A stretch of 13,211 nt of DNA, from positions 1 to 13,211 of the forward strand of contig JBIOTQ010000039.1 in assembly GCA_044866075.1 (NCBI GenBank). The letters run 5' to 3'. The notes under the pieces are model-generated. The model saw nothing but the letters and a program-made list of their open reading frames with translations, searched no databases and was not told the DNA's origin. Each line of letters starts with the position of its first letter. Within the stretch, counting starts at the first letter, position 1. Of the stretch, positions 6,789 to 13,211 are shown one piece after another. The stretch comes from JBASRP01 sp044866075 (GTDB lineage: Bacteria > Actinomycetota > AC-67). Both the position numbers and the translations under genes were made by a program.

Positions 6789-8333
6789 GATGGCCGGGGT
6801 CCGGGAGCTCGCGAAGTCGCTCGACGTCGTGGTGATCTCGAGGACGAGCTGATGCCCGGCGGCCACCGTCCACGCGACGCCGGCGATGTCGAGCGAGAAG
6901 CGCTGCGGCGTGGACGACAGGTCGTAGAAGCGCATCGGCATGGATTGGTCGTCGACGACGACGGCTTGCCCCGAGGCGTCGACGTCGAGCAGGCGGAAGA
7001 ACACCGACGCGTCGGGGCCGACACCGGTGACCGTCCCGGTGACGCGCGGGATCCCGAGCGCGAGGAACGGACCGTTCTTGACCGGGATGCGGACGCCGTC
7101 CTCGGAGGGCGTCGGGGCGGTCGCGGCGCCGCTCGTCGGCGCAACGACGTTCGCGAGCATGCCCGCGCCCTTCGCAACGATCCTCTTCGCCGGAAGGGCG
7201 GACACCGCGTGCCAGGTCGCGTCCTGCGTCTGATACTCGATGAGCGGGCCGGTGCCGGCGCGCTTGTCGCCGAGGAGGTAGTGGCGGAACCAATTGATCT
7301 CGCGGCTGTGCGTGTGCGCCGCGGTGGCGTCCCCTCCCGTGTCGCACGACGTTCCCGCCGCGTTCACGGCGTGCGCGGTCTCGCCGTCCACCAGCCCGCC
7401 GCAGAAGAAGATCATCTTCGCGACGACGCCGTTCCTGCGGATCTGGTTGAAGGTCGCGATGGCGTGGTTGATCGGAAACAGCGTGTCGTTGAGTCCCTGC
7501 AGGATGAGAGTCGGGATGCGGATGCCCGGGACCTTGCGGCCCCCCAACGACGTCCCGCCGTTGATGTATTTCGCCGTCGACTTATCCGCGTACCAGCGGA
7601 GCGTGTCCGGCGACCACGCGTTGAGCGCGAGGCCTTCGACGAACGACTGGTAGATCTGCGGAGCGAGCGCGCCGGTCTCCGGTCCGTTCGGGGACGAGAG
7701 GCCCGGCAGCACACCGCCCTCAACGCCCACCCCGAAAAGGAGCACATCCCAGCCGAGCTTGGTCACGCCGTTCGGCATGAGCGCCTGGGGCAGGTCGTTC
7801 CACGCGATCTGCGGCACGATCGCGTCGACGCGACGATCGGCGGAGGCCACCATGAGCTGGATCCCGCCGCCGTAGGACACGCCGGCCATGCCCATGCGCG
7901 GATCGTTCCTGCGGTCCTTGCGCACCCACGAGATCGTCGCGGCGAGATCGATCAGCTTCTGAACGTCACGGACTTCGTAATCTTGGGAGTCGACGTTCGC
8001 TTCGCCGCCGGACGTCCCGAACCCGCGCGGATCCCACGTGAGAACGCCGAAGCCGGCGTCGATGAGGTCGCCGATCAGTCCGGTCGCCTCGGTCGCGCCG
8101 CCCGAGCTCCAGCCGGGACCGATGAAGATGATCGGCGTCCTCTTGGATGCGGACGCGGCCGCCGGACGGAAGAGGTTGTAATGGATCTTGGTGCCGTCGA
8201 AGCTGGTGACGAAGCCGTCGGTGATGACGGGATCCGCGGCCCGGGCCGGCATCCCGACCGCGGCGAGCGCGGCGAGCGCGAGGACGGCGTGCACGACACG
8301 CCGGACGAAAGGGCTCGTGAACTGTGGTCGCAT
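6744..8333 (-). CDS. Secreted CocE/NonD-type (peptidase S15-like) alpha/beta hydrolase
   Basis: A 529-residue exported serine hydrolase. The signal peptide covers residues 1-32, with arginines at 11-12, a hydrophobic stretch VVHAVLALAALAAVGMP, and an ARA-A cleavage site. The alpha/beta domain contains GPGWSSGG (72-79), WDPRGFGTSGG (100-110), the nucleophile elbow GVSYGG (151-156, S153) and the acid site LNDTLFP (281-287, D283). The catalytic histidine is one of H321 or H340, less certain. From about residue 400 a beta-rich domain like that of X-Pro dipeptidyl-peptidases follows, including GHQLVLEITTTSSDF (493-507). Family members cleave esters or acyl peptides, for example cocaine esterase and glutaryl-7-ACA acylase; the substrate here is unknown. 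The ATG at 8333 begins the signal peptide; a TTG at 8357 adds eight residues. A 46-bp tandem repeat covers its 3' end. It lies 71 bases after the next hydrolase on the same strand. Confidence 0.88.
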   Translation of the reverse strand: MRPQFTSPFVRRVVHAVLALAALAAVGMPARAADPVITDGFVTSFDGTKIHYNLFRPAAASASKRTPIIFIGPGWSSGGATEATGLIGDLIDAGFGVLTWDPRGFGTSGGEANVDSQDYEVRDVQKLIDLAATISWVRKDRRNDPRMGMAGVSYGGGIQLMVASADRRVDAIVPQIAWNDLPQALMPNGVTKLGWDVLLFGVGVEGGVLPGLSSPNGPETGALAPQIYQSFVEGLALNAWSPDTLRWYADKSTAKYINGGTSLGGRKVPGIRIPTLILQGLNDTLFPINHAIATFNQIRRNGVVAKMIFFCGGLVDGETAHAVNAAGTSCDTGGDATAAHTHSREINWFRHYLLGDKRAGTGPLIEYQTQDATWHAVSALPAKRIVAKGAGMLANVVAPTSGAATAPTPSEDGVRIPVKNGPFLALGIPRVTGTVTGVGPDASVFFRLLDVDASGQAVVVDDQSMPMRFYDLSSTPQRFSLDIAGVAWTVAAGHQLVLEITTTSSDFASSRTPAIVEVTASVNVPMAPR

Positions 8334-8404
8334 TTTCCGAACGCTGGGTCGTATCAAGGTTTCGCGCTCGACGAGCCCGTTCCTGCCGGGCCGGCCGGGG
8401 GAGA

Positions 8405-9427
8405 TCAGCAGGCCGGGAAAACCAGCGACCGGGCCTCTAGCCAGCCGGCCATCGCGCTGTTGATGAACGGCGCGTTCCGGTGCAGGAAGAAGGTGTGCCC
8501 GTCGCCGGGCGCCGTGAAGAACGTGAGGTCCCGGGCGCCGCCGAAGAAGAGTCTCTCGGATTCGGCGAAGCGCGCGGGGAACAGCGCGTCGCGCTCCGCC
8601 AGGACCACCAGCGTGGGGACGCCGATCCGCCAGAGCACGAACCGTGAGGGCTGGGGACTGATCGTGAAGACCTCTCCTGAGGGCGTCAGGTTGGCGAGTT
8701 TGTTATCGAGAGCTATGACGTCCGCATCTGCGTGTTCCGTATAGAAGTCCGCGGCGCGCGTCTCCGGATCGGTCTCGAAGTACTCGTAGTCGCTCTGGAG
8801 CGCGCGCACGTTGTCGCCGGGGATCCATTCGCGCAGCAACCAGTTGTTGTCGACGAACGGCTCGTGCGTGTACCCGGTCGCGATGACGACGTCGGCGATG
8901 CCGGGGTGCAGGCCCGCGGCGAGCTCGACGACCTCGGTGCCGGCGGAGTGCCCGATGAAGCCGACGTGTGCGAACGGCGCCGGATGCGCGGCCTGATACG
9001 TGCCCGCGCGGAGCTGTTCGGCCATCTGCGCGGCCATCTCGGCGTACCCCTCGACCGACAGCGTGTAGCCGTTCGGGTGATCGGGCGCGCCTTCTCCGGC
9101 GGACGCGCCGTATCCCAAGCGATCGACCGCGACCATCGCGAATCCGCGCGACGCGAGTGCCTGCGCGACGGAATACGTCTCGGGGCGCAACGGGAAGTCC
9201 CACGCCCACGCGCCATACGAGAGTCCGTGCATCGCGAGGAGAACGGATCCCGTGCACCCGGCGCGCGGGCGGATCATCGTCCCCTTGATCGTGTACGTCT
9301 GCCCCGGCGCGAGCGGGTTGGTCACCGAGAACGCGATCGGTTCGCGCACGACGCCGTCGCCGGCAGCGGGAAGGACCGGGAACCACGCGAGGGCGAAGAG
9401 CAGAAGCGCGAATCGCGCACGCACCAT
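8405..9427 (-). CDS. Secreted alpha/beta hydrolase (lipase/esterase-like)
   Basis: A 340-residue exported hydrolase. The signal peptide is residues 1-22 (MVRARFALLLFALAWFPVLPAA). A complete catalytic triad can be proposed: S161 in the elbow GHSAG (159-163), D280 in LAERDALFP (276-284) and H311 in GDGHTFF (308-314). The oxyanion side is in AMHGLSYGAWAWDFP (65-79), followed by AVDRLGYGASAGEG (100-113). This is the fold of esterases and lipases; the substrate cannot be named. The ATG at 9427 is supported by GAGAGGA about seven bases upstream and by the signal peptide. The frame stays open far upstream, but that part is antisense to the KARI-like gene and has no signal or domain. It is transcribed away from the KARI-like gene and is first in a minus-strand series with the CocE-type hydrolase and the flavin monooxygenase. 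Confidence 0.87.
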   Translation of the reverse strand: MVRARFALLLFALAWFPVLPAAGDGVVREPIAFSVTNPLAPGQTYTIKGTMIRPRAGCTGSVLLAMHGLSYGAWAWDFPLRPETYSVAQALASRGFAMVAVDRLGYGASAGEGAPDHPNGYTLSVEGYAEMAAQMAEQLRAGTYQAAHPAPFAHVGFIGHSAGTEVVELAAGLHPGIADVVIATGYTHEPFVDNNWLLREWIPGDNVRALQSDYEYFETDPETRAADFYTEHADADVIALDNKLANLTPSGEVFTISPQPSRFVLWRIGVPTLVVLAERDALFPARFAESERLFFGGARDLTFFTAPGDGHTFFLHRNAPFINSAMAGWLEARSLVFPAC

Positions 9428-9565
9428 CACGTGTCCTCTCGCCCGGCGATCCCCGCACAGTCTCGGAGCGATCCGATCGAGACGCAAGGGCCGGCGGTGG
9501 CGATTCTTCGCCGGAAACCGCACGCCCGGGTAGCCTCTCCCGCACACGACACCAGGAGGCTGGCG
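9428..9565. promoter_or_regulatory. Divergent intergenic region between the alpha/beta hydrolase and KARI-like genes
   Basis: These 138 bases must carry promoters for both directions. A perfect dyad TCGGA-GCGA-TCCGA (9463-9476) lies inside, 36 bases upstream of the hydrolase start, and could be an operator. A possible -10 TAGCCT precedes the KARI-like gene near 9533, with no good -35. The KARI-like ribosome binding site AGGAGG lies at 9554-9559. No convincing sigma70 promoter pair was found. Confidence 0.4.
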
Positions 9566-10558
9566 ATGACGAGGATCTTCCACGATTCGGACGCGCCGCT
9601 CGAACCGCTCGACGGAAAGCGGATCGCGGTGATCGGCTACGGGAACCAGGGGAAGTCGTGGGCCCTCAACCTGCGCGACTCGGAACTCGACGTCGTCGTC
9701 GGAACGGTCGCCGATACGTCGCGCAAGGAGGCGGACGCCGACGGGTTTCCCGCGCACGAGATCCCGGAGGCCGTTTCCGGGGCGAACGTCGTGTGCCTGC
9801 TGATCCCCGACGAGGTGATGGGCGACGCCGTCGCGACGAGCGTGGCACCGTCCCTGAAGGCGGGTGCGGCACTGTGTTTCGCGAGCGGGTACGCGGTCGC
9901 GTTCGACGAGGTTGCGATCCCGGACGGCATCGACGTCGTGCTCGTCGCGCCCCGCATGATCGGCGTCGGGGTCCGCGATTCGTACCTCGACGGCTCGGGG
10001 TTCATCGCGTTCGTCGGCGTCGATCGCGACGCGACGGGCAACGCCTGGCCCACGGCGCTCGCGATCGCGCGCGGCCTCGGCGCGACGCACCGGGGTTCGG
10101 TGGAGATGACCTGCCGGCAGGAGGCGCTCATCGACTTGTTCGTCGAGCAAGGCATCGGACCCGCGCTGCAGAAGGTGTGGCGCGACGCCGCGCTGGTGCT
10201 CCTGGAAAAGGGGATCCCGCTGGAGGCCGTCCTCGCCGAGTTCTATTTGTCGGGCGAGATCGAGCGGACCTACCGCGCGATGCGCGAGGTCGGTCCGATG
10301 CGGCAGTGGCAGTTCCACTCGCAGACGAGCCAGTACGGGACGATGTCCCGGGCCGAGCGCTTCGACGACCTCGACACCGCGGCACGCATGCGCGTATCGA
10401 TGGAGGAGATCGCGTCCGGCACGTTCGCGCGCGAGTGGGCCGCCGAGCGCGCCGCCGGCTACCCGCGCATGAAGGCGCTGCGCGAGGCGGAGGGACGCGA
10501 CGCGTTGATGGACTTCGAGGACGACGTGCGGCGGAAGTTCGAGCCGCGCGCAGTGTAG
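9566..10558 (+). CDS. Ketol-acid reductoisomerase-like protein with remodelled active site
   Basis: A 330-residue protein with the length and order of class I ketol-acid reductoisomerase (KARI/IlvC), the second enzyme of valine and isoleucine synthesis. The Rossmann part contains VIGYGNQGKSWALNLRDS (22-39) and LLIPDEVM (78-85). The C-terminal knotted domain contains QEALIDLFVEQG (185-196), keeping the metal ligands D190 and E194, and HSQTSQYG (251-258) in place of SISNTAEYG. Several classical residues differ by eye: AHGF is ASGY (S108 for His), APKGPG is APRMIG (R130 for the catalytic Lys), and FECLHE is FYLSGE (Y227 for a metal-binding Glu, E231 kept). It is therefore probably a paralogue with a different reaction. 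No other ilv gene lies nearby. The ATG is well supported by AGGAGG six bases upstream. The gene ends four bases from a convergent gene. Confidence 0.85.
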   Translation: MTRIFHDSDAPLEPLDGKRIAVIGYGNQGKSWALNLRDSELDVVVGTVADTSRKEADADGFPAHEIPEAVSGANVVCLLIPDEVMGDAVATSVAPSLKAGAALCFASGYAVAFDEVAIPDGIDVVLVAPRMIGVGVRDSYLDGSGFIAFVGVDRDATGNAWPTALAIARGLGATHRGSVEMTCRQEALIDLFVEQGIGPALQKVWRDAALVLLEKGIPLEAVLAEFYLSGEIERTYRAMREVGPMRQWQFHSQTSQYGTMSRAERFDDLDTAARMRVSMEEIASGTFAREWAAERAAGYPRMKALREAEGRDALMDFEDDVRRKFEPRAV

Positions 10559-10571
10559 GAGCTTAGGCTCC
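10558..10571. terminator. Compact hairpin between convergent stops
   Basis: GGAGC (10558-10562), a four-base loop TTAG, and GCTCC (10567-10571) form a perfect five-pair stem. It overlaps the KARI-like stop TAG (10556-10558), and its loop holds the opposite gene's stop TAA. There is no T-run, so it is only a weak candidate for a two-way terminator. Confidence 0.3.
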
Positions 10572-11012
10572 CGCGATCGCCGCCTGAATGGTGACGGTCA
10601 CAGGGCCCGGCGCCCCGCCTGGAAGGCAACCCGGAGGAACCGCGGGCGTCGTGATCCAGGTCCCGCTTCCTGCCACTCCGTGCGATTGCCATTCGCCCGA
10701 GATCAGCAGCAAGGGTCCGGCCCGCGTGTACTCGAGACCACCGATGGCACCGTTCCCGGCCAGGCAGAAGCTGCCGGCCTGATCGTGATAGGCCAAAACG
10801 GCAGAGATCGGGGCGGTCTCGATACCGCCGCTCCCGTCGAGCTGGCCCTGCACCGTCCCGGTGTACGTCCCATTGCAGTCTCCGGCGGTGCACGGATACG
10901 TGGGCAAACTCAGTTGCAGGCTCATCCGGAACGCGACAGGGCCGGAGGCCTCAGCCGGAGCGACCAATACGACCGATACGGCGAGCAGCCCAACCGCGAT
11001 CAGCTTCCTCAT
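10563..11012 (-). CDS. Small exported four-cysteine protein of unknown function
   Basis: A 149-residue protein with a clear signal peptide (MRKLIAVGLLAVSVVLVAPAEASG, cleavage near residues 22-24). The mature part of about 125 residues is rich in Gly, Thr, Ser and alternating hydrophobic residues, which suggests an all-beta fold. Four cysteines (C41, C46, C83, C129) could form two disulfides outside the cell. No catalytic motif or named domain is recognised. GAGGAGG lies 12-13 bases before the ATG at 11012, rather far but the only reasonable site; no nearer in-frame start exists. It lies 16 bases downstream of livF on the same strand and could be read from the same transcript. It is not a typical periplasmic substrate-binding protein of a Liv system, being far too short. 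Confidence 0.75.
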   Translation of the reverse strand: MRKLIAVGLLAVSVVLVAPAEASGPVAFRMSLQLSLPTYPCTAGDCNGTYTGTVQGQLDGSGGIETAPISAVLAYHDQAGSFCLAGNGAIGGLEYTRAGPLLLISGEWQSHGVAGSGTWITTPAVPPGCLPGGAPGPVTVTIQAAIAGA

Positions 11013-11028
11013 CGCGCCATTCGCCTCC

Positions 11029-11763
11029 TCAAGCGGCTCCCGCTTCTCCTGTACCGGCCTCGCCGAGGTACGCGGCGAGAAGCTCCGGAGATGCCGCGAG
11101 CTCCGAGCTGGCTCCTTCGACGGCGATCTGTCCGCGACCGAGCACGTACGCGCGGGCGGTGTGCTTCAAGGCGAGATGAACGAACTGCTCCACGAGAAGG
11201 ACCGCGGTCCCCTGCCGGTTGACCGTCTCGAGGGTCTCGAAGAGTTGCTCGACGATGATCGGCGCGAGTCCCAGCGAGAGCTCGTCCACCAGCAACAATC
11301 GCGGGTTGCTCATCAGCGCGCGGGCGACGGCGAGCATCTGCTGCTCTCCGCCCGAGAGCGTTCCCGCGTTTTGGCCGGCGCGTTCCCGCAACCGCGGGAA
11401 GAGGTCCATCACCTCGGCGGTGCGCCTGGCTTCGGACTCGTGGTCGCGGCGGTGGCGCCAGTGACCGAGACGCAGATTCTCGAGCACCGTAAGTTCGGGG
11501 AACAGCTCGCGCCCTTCGGGAAGGTGCGCGACGCCGAGATCGACGACGCGGTGAGCCGGCATCCCCGCCGCCTCGACGCCTCCGATGCGGATGGAACCCG
11601 TCGTCGGGGCGAGGAGCCCCGAGATCGCTCGAAGGGTCGTGGTCTTTCCGGCGCCGTTCGACCCGAGCAGCGCCACCATCTCGCCCTCCCCGACGCGGAG
11701 CGACACTCCGCGCAGGGCCTGCACGGGTCCGTACGAGACGTCGATGGCGTCGACTTCGAGCAT
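11029..11763 (-). CDS. livF: Branched-chain amino acid type ABC transporter ATP-binding protein LivF
   Basis: A 244-residue ATPase that powers uptake through a LivH/LivM permease pair. Visible motifs are Walker A GSNGAGKT (34-41), LPEGRELFPELTVLENL (81-97, the Q-loop region typical of LivF), the signature LSGGEQQ (136-142), Walker B LLLVDE (156-161) and VLLVEQ (188-193), where LivF proteins have Gln in place of the usual switch His. The length is normal. The ATG at 11763 is preceded by GGAGGTG six bases upstream, and the stop of the LivM-LivG fusion lies two bases before it, so the two are co-translated. The Liv family also carries amides, urea or aromatic acids, so the substrate is not fixed. 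LivH and the substrate-binding protein are not in the window. Confidence 0.93.
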   Translation of the reverse strand: MLEVDAIDVSYGPVQALRGVSLRVGEGEMVALLGSNGAGKTTTLRAISGLLAPTTGSIRIGGVEAAGMPAHRVVDLGVAHLPEGRELFPELTVLENLRLGHWRHRRDHESEARRTAEVMDLFPRLRERAGQNAGTLSGGEQQMLAVARALMSNPRLLLVDELSLGLAPIIVEQLFETLETVNRQGTAVLLVEQFVHLALKHTARAYVLGRGQIAVEGASSELAASPELLAAYLGEAGTGEAGAA

Positions 11764-11765
11764 CG

Positions 11766-13211
11766 TCACACCTCCGCGGGCTCGGGCTCGTCGACCGGCT
11801 CGCCGCCGAGGTAGGCGGCGATCACGGCCGGGTCCCGCTGGATCTGCGCCGGGTTGCCCTGCGCGATGATCCGTCCTTGGTCGATAACGTAGATGTAGTC
11901 GCAGACGTTCGTCACCATGCGCACGTCGTGCTCGATCAAGAGGACGGTCACACCGAGGGATCGCATCCCCGTGATGACTGCCGCGAGCCGGTCGGTCTCG
12001 GTGTCGTTCAGACCGGACGCCGGCTCGTCGAGCAGAACCAGCTTCGCGCCGGTGACGAGCGCGCGGCCCAGCTCGACCATGCGGAGCACGCCGAACGGAA
12101 GGCCCCGCACGCTGCGGTCGGCGATGTCTTCGAGGCCGAGGAGCCCCAGGACGCGATGGACGCGGCCGCGAACCTCGGCCTCGGAGGAGAGCGTCAGCCG
12201 CGACGCGGTCAGGTTCGACCACACGCCCGACGGATTGTGCAGGTGCGTCGCGACGAGAAGGTTGTCGAAGACCGTGAGCTCGCCGAAGAGCTGCAACACC
12301 TGGAAGGTGCGCGCGACGCCGAGCGCGGCGCGCTCGTGAGACGGCAGGTGAGTAGCCTCGCGGCCGTGGATCCTGACGACGCCGGCCGCGGGCTCGTTCA
12401 ACCCGAGCATCGCGTTGAAGAGCGTGGTCTTCCCGGCGCCGTTCGGGCCGATCAACCCCGTGATCTCACCCCGGCGCACCGACAGGGACGCGTCCTGGAC
12501 CGCCGTGAGTCCTCCGAACCTGACGACGATCCCTTCGGCATCGAGCACGGAAGGGCGCTCGTTCCGGGTGCCCGCGTCGTACGGCTCGGCCACGCGCGTC
12601 CCTGCGACGCGTATGAGGTCGGGAAGAGACCTGTCGTCCTCCCCATGGGATCCGTTGGGACTCGCGTCAGCGGCAGCCGCGGCCCGGATCGCGCCGACAT
12701 GAACCTCGCCGTTGGACGACGCGGGGACCTCCGCCGGGAACGCCTCGGTCAGCCAGTCCTCGGTCCCCGCCGCGGCGGGTCGCGTTCGCCGGGCTGCGTA
12801 CGCGTCGGCGCGCGCCGCCGTCCGTTCGGCGACGCGGCCGGCGCGTGCGGCCCGACGCGCGGCGATGCGACGGGCCACGGGTGCGCCGACCAGCCTTCCG
12901 AGGACCCCGAGGCGAGGTGCCGCAGCCGCCAGCCCCCCCGGATAGGCCAGCAGGACGAACGCCAGCAGGCCGCTCGTGATGATGTCGAGCCATCCCGCGA
13001 GCGCGCCGCTCGCGTTGTAGAAGAGCTCGTTGAGCCCGGCGAACACCGCCGCGGCCGCGAGCGCGCCCCCCAGGCTTCCCAAACCTCCCACGACCGCGAT
13101 CGCCAGGAACTGAAGCGAGACCGTGAAGATGAACTGCGTCGGGACGACGGTGCGCTGGTCGAGCATGAGCAGATGGCCGGACAGGCCGGCCAGCGCACCC
13201 GAGATCGCGAA
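11766..13211 (-). CDS. livG: LivM-LivG fusion: ABC permease C-terminus joined to ATP-binding protein, N-terminus cut by window edge
   Basis: The frame is open to the window end, giving 481 visible residues, so the ATG at 13166 is internal. The first 95 or so residues are the end of a LivM permease: AISGALAGLSG, FTVSLQFLAIAVVGGLGSLGGA (29-50), the family's cytoplasmic coupling loop, and the last helices up to LLAYPGG. A linker of about 125 residues follows, first Arg/Ala-rich (96-150), then acidic, Ser- and Gly-rich (151-220). The LivG ATPase starts near 223, with Walker A GPNGAGKTT (255-263), LPFGVLR (371-377) as the LivG form of the signature, Walker B LVLLDEP (391-397) and switch His IEHD (426-429). 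One chain thus supplies half the membrane pore and one ATPase. Such fusions are known in actinobacteria. It is translationally linked to livF. Confidence 0.92.
   Translation of the reverse strand, partial: FAISGALAGLSGHLLMLDQRTVVPTQFIFTVSLQFLAIAVVGGLGSLGGALAAAAVFAGLNELFYNASGALAGWLDIITSGLLAFVLLAYPGGLAAAAPRLGVLGRLVGAPVARRIAARRAARAGRVAERTAARADAYAARRTRPAAAGTEDWLTEAFPAEVPASSNGEVHVGAIRAAAAADASPNGSHGEDDRSLPDLIRVAGTRVAEPYDAGTRNERPSVLDAEGIVVRFGGLTAVQDASLSVRRGEITGLIGPNGAGKTTLFNAMLGLNEPAAGVVRIHGREATHLPSHERAALGVARTFQVLQLFGELTVFDNLLVATHLHNPSGVWSNLTASRLTLSSEAEVRGRVHRVLGLLGLEDIADRSVRGLPFGVLRMVELGRALVTGAKLVLLDEPASGLNDTETDRLAAVITGMRSLGVTVLLIEHDVRMVTNVCDYIYVIDQGRIIAQGNPAQIQRDPAVIAAYLGGEPVDEPEPAEV

Noticed and set aside
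8370..8419. GC-rich inverted repeats between the two hydrolase genes as a terminator
   Set aside because: The stems (for example CCTGC/GCAGG) are short with a long loop, and no T-run follows on the minus strand.
6732..8744. Plus-strand open frame of 670 codons opposite the CocE-type hydrolase
   Set aside because: It is antisense to a gene with clear catalytic motifs, and its product is Arg/Asp-rich without domain features.
9428..10318. N-terminal extension of about 297 codons on the alpha/beta hydrolase
   Set aside because: It is antisense to the KARI-like gene and carries no domain; the signal peptide and ribosome binding site place the start at 9427.
11764..12222. N-terminal extension of LivF to an ATG at 12222
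   Set aside because: It is an out-of-frame reading of the LivG domain. The ATG at 11763 has a good ribosome binding site and the normal LivF beginning.

Overview
The window is high-GC DNA carrying closely packed genes with several GTG starts. A LivM-LivG fusion, a His/Gly-rich PadR regulator and many secreted hydrolases suggest an actinobacterial-type genome, probably soil or aquatic and possibly from a metagenome. That assignment is inferred from gene style. No rRNA, tRNA, phage or IS gene, or CRISPR array was seen, and no stretch longer than about 140 bases lacks a gene.

Layout from left to right. (1) 1-1733, plus strand: the 3' part of an unrecognised gene, coupled by an ATGA overlap to a beta-hydroxyacid dehydrogenase of the 3-hydroxyisobutyrate dehydrogenase type. 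(2) 1758-2716, plus: a PadR repressor followed by a small two-helix membrane protein. A near-perfect 24-bp palindrome overlies the -10 region of a good sigma70-type promoter, so autoregulation is likely. (3) 2807-5446, plus: two exported enzymes, a SapM/AcpA-like phosphoesterase and a protein of neutral-ceramidase fold whose nucleophile motif is altered. (4) 5451-9427, minus: an exported alpha/beta hydrolase, an exported CocE/NonD-type hydrolase and a cytoplasmic limonene-monooxygenase-like flavin enzyme, in that transcription order. A perfect 46-bp tandem duplication sits at the 3' end of the CocE-type gene. (5) 9566-10558, plus: a ketol-acid reductoisomerase (KARI)-like protein with several classical active-site residues replaced. 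(6) 10563-11012, minus: a small exported four-cysteine protein. (7) 11029-13211, minus: ATPase LivF and a LivM-LivG fusion (cut by the window edge) of a branched-chain amino acid type ABC importer.

How the genes may work together: four exported hydrolases, a flavin monooxygenase, two Rossmann oxidoreductases and a Liv-type importer fit a scavenging lifestyle, in which esters, phosphoesters or lipids are cleaved outside the cell and small acids or amino acids are taken up and oxidised. This is inference; no single pathway is proven. The most distinctive points are the KARI paralogue with a remodelled active site, the ceramidase-fold enzyme lacking the family's catalytic serine beside a SapM-like phosphatase, and the PadR promoter/operator architecture.
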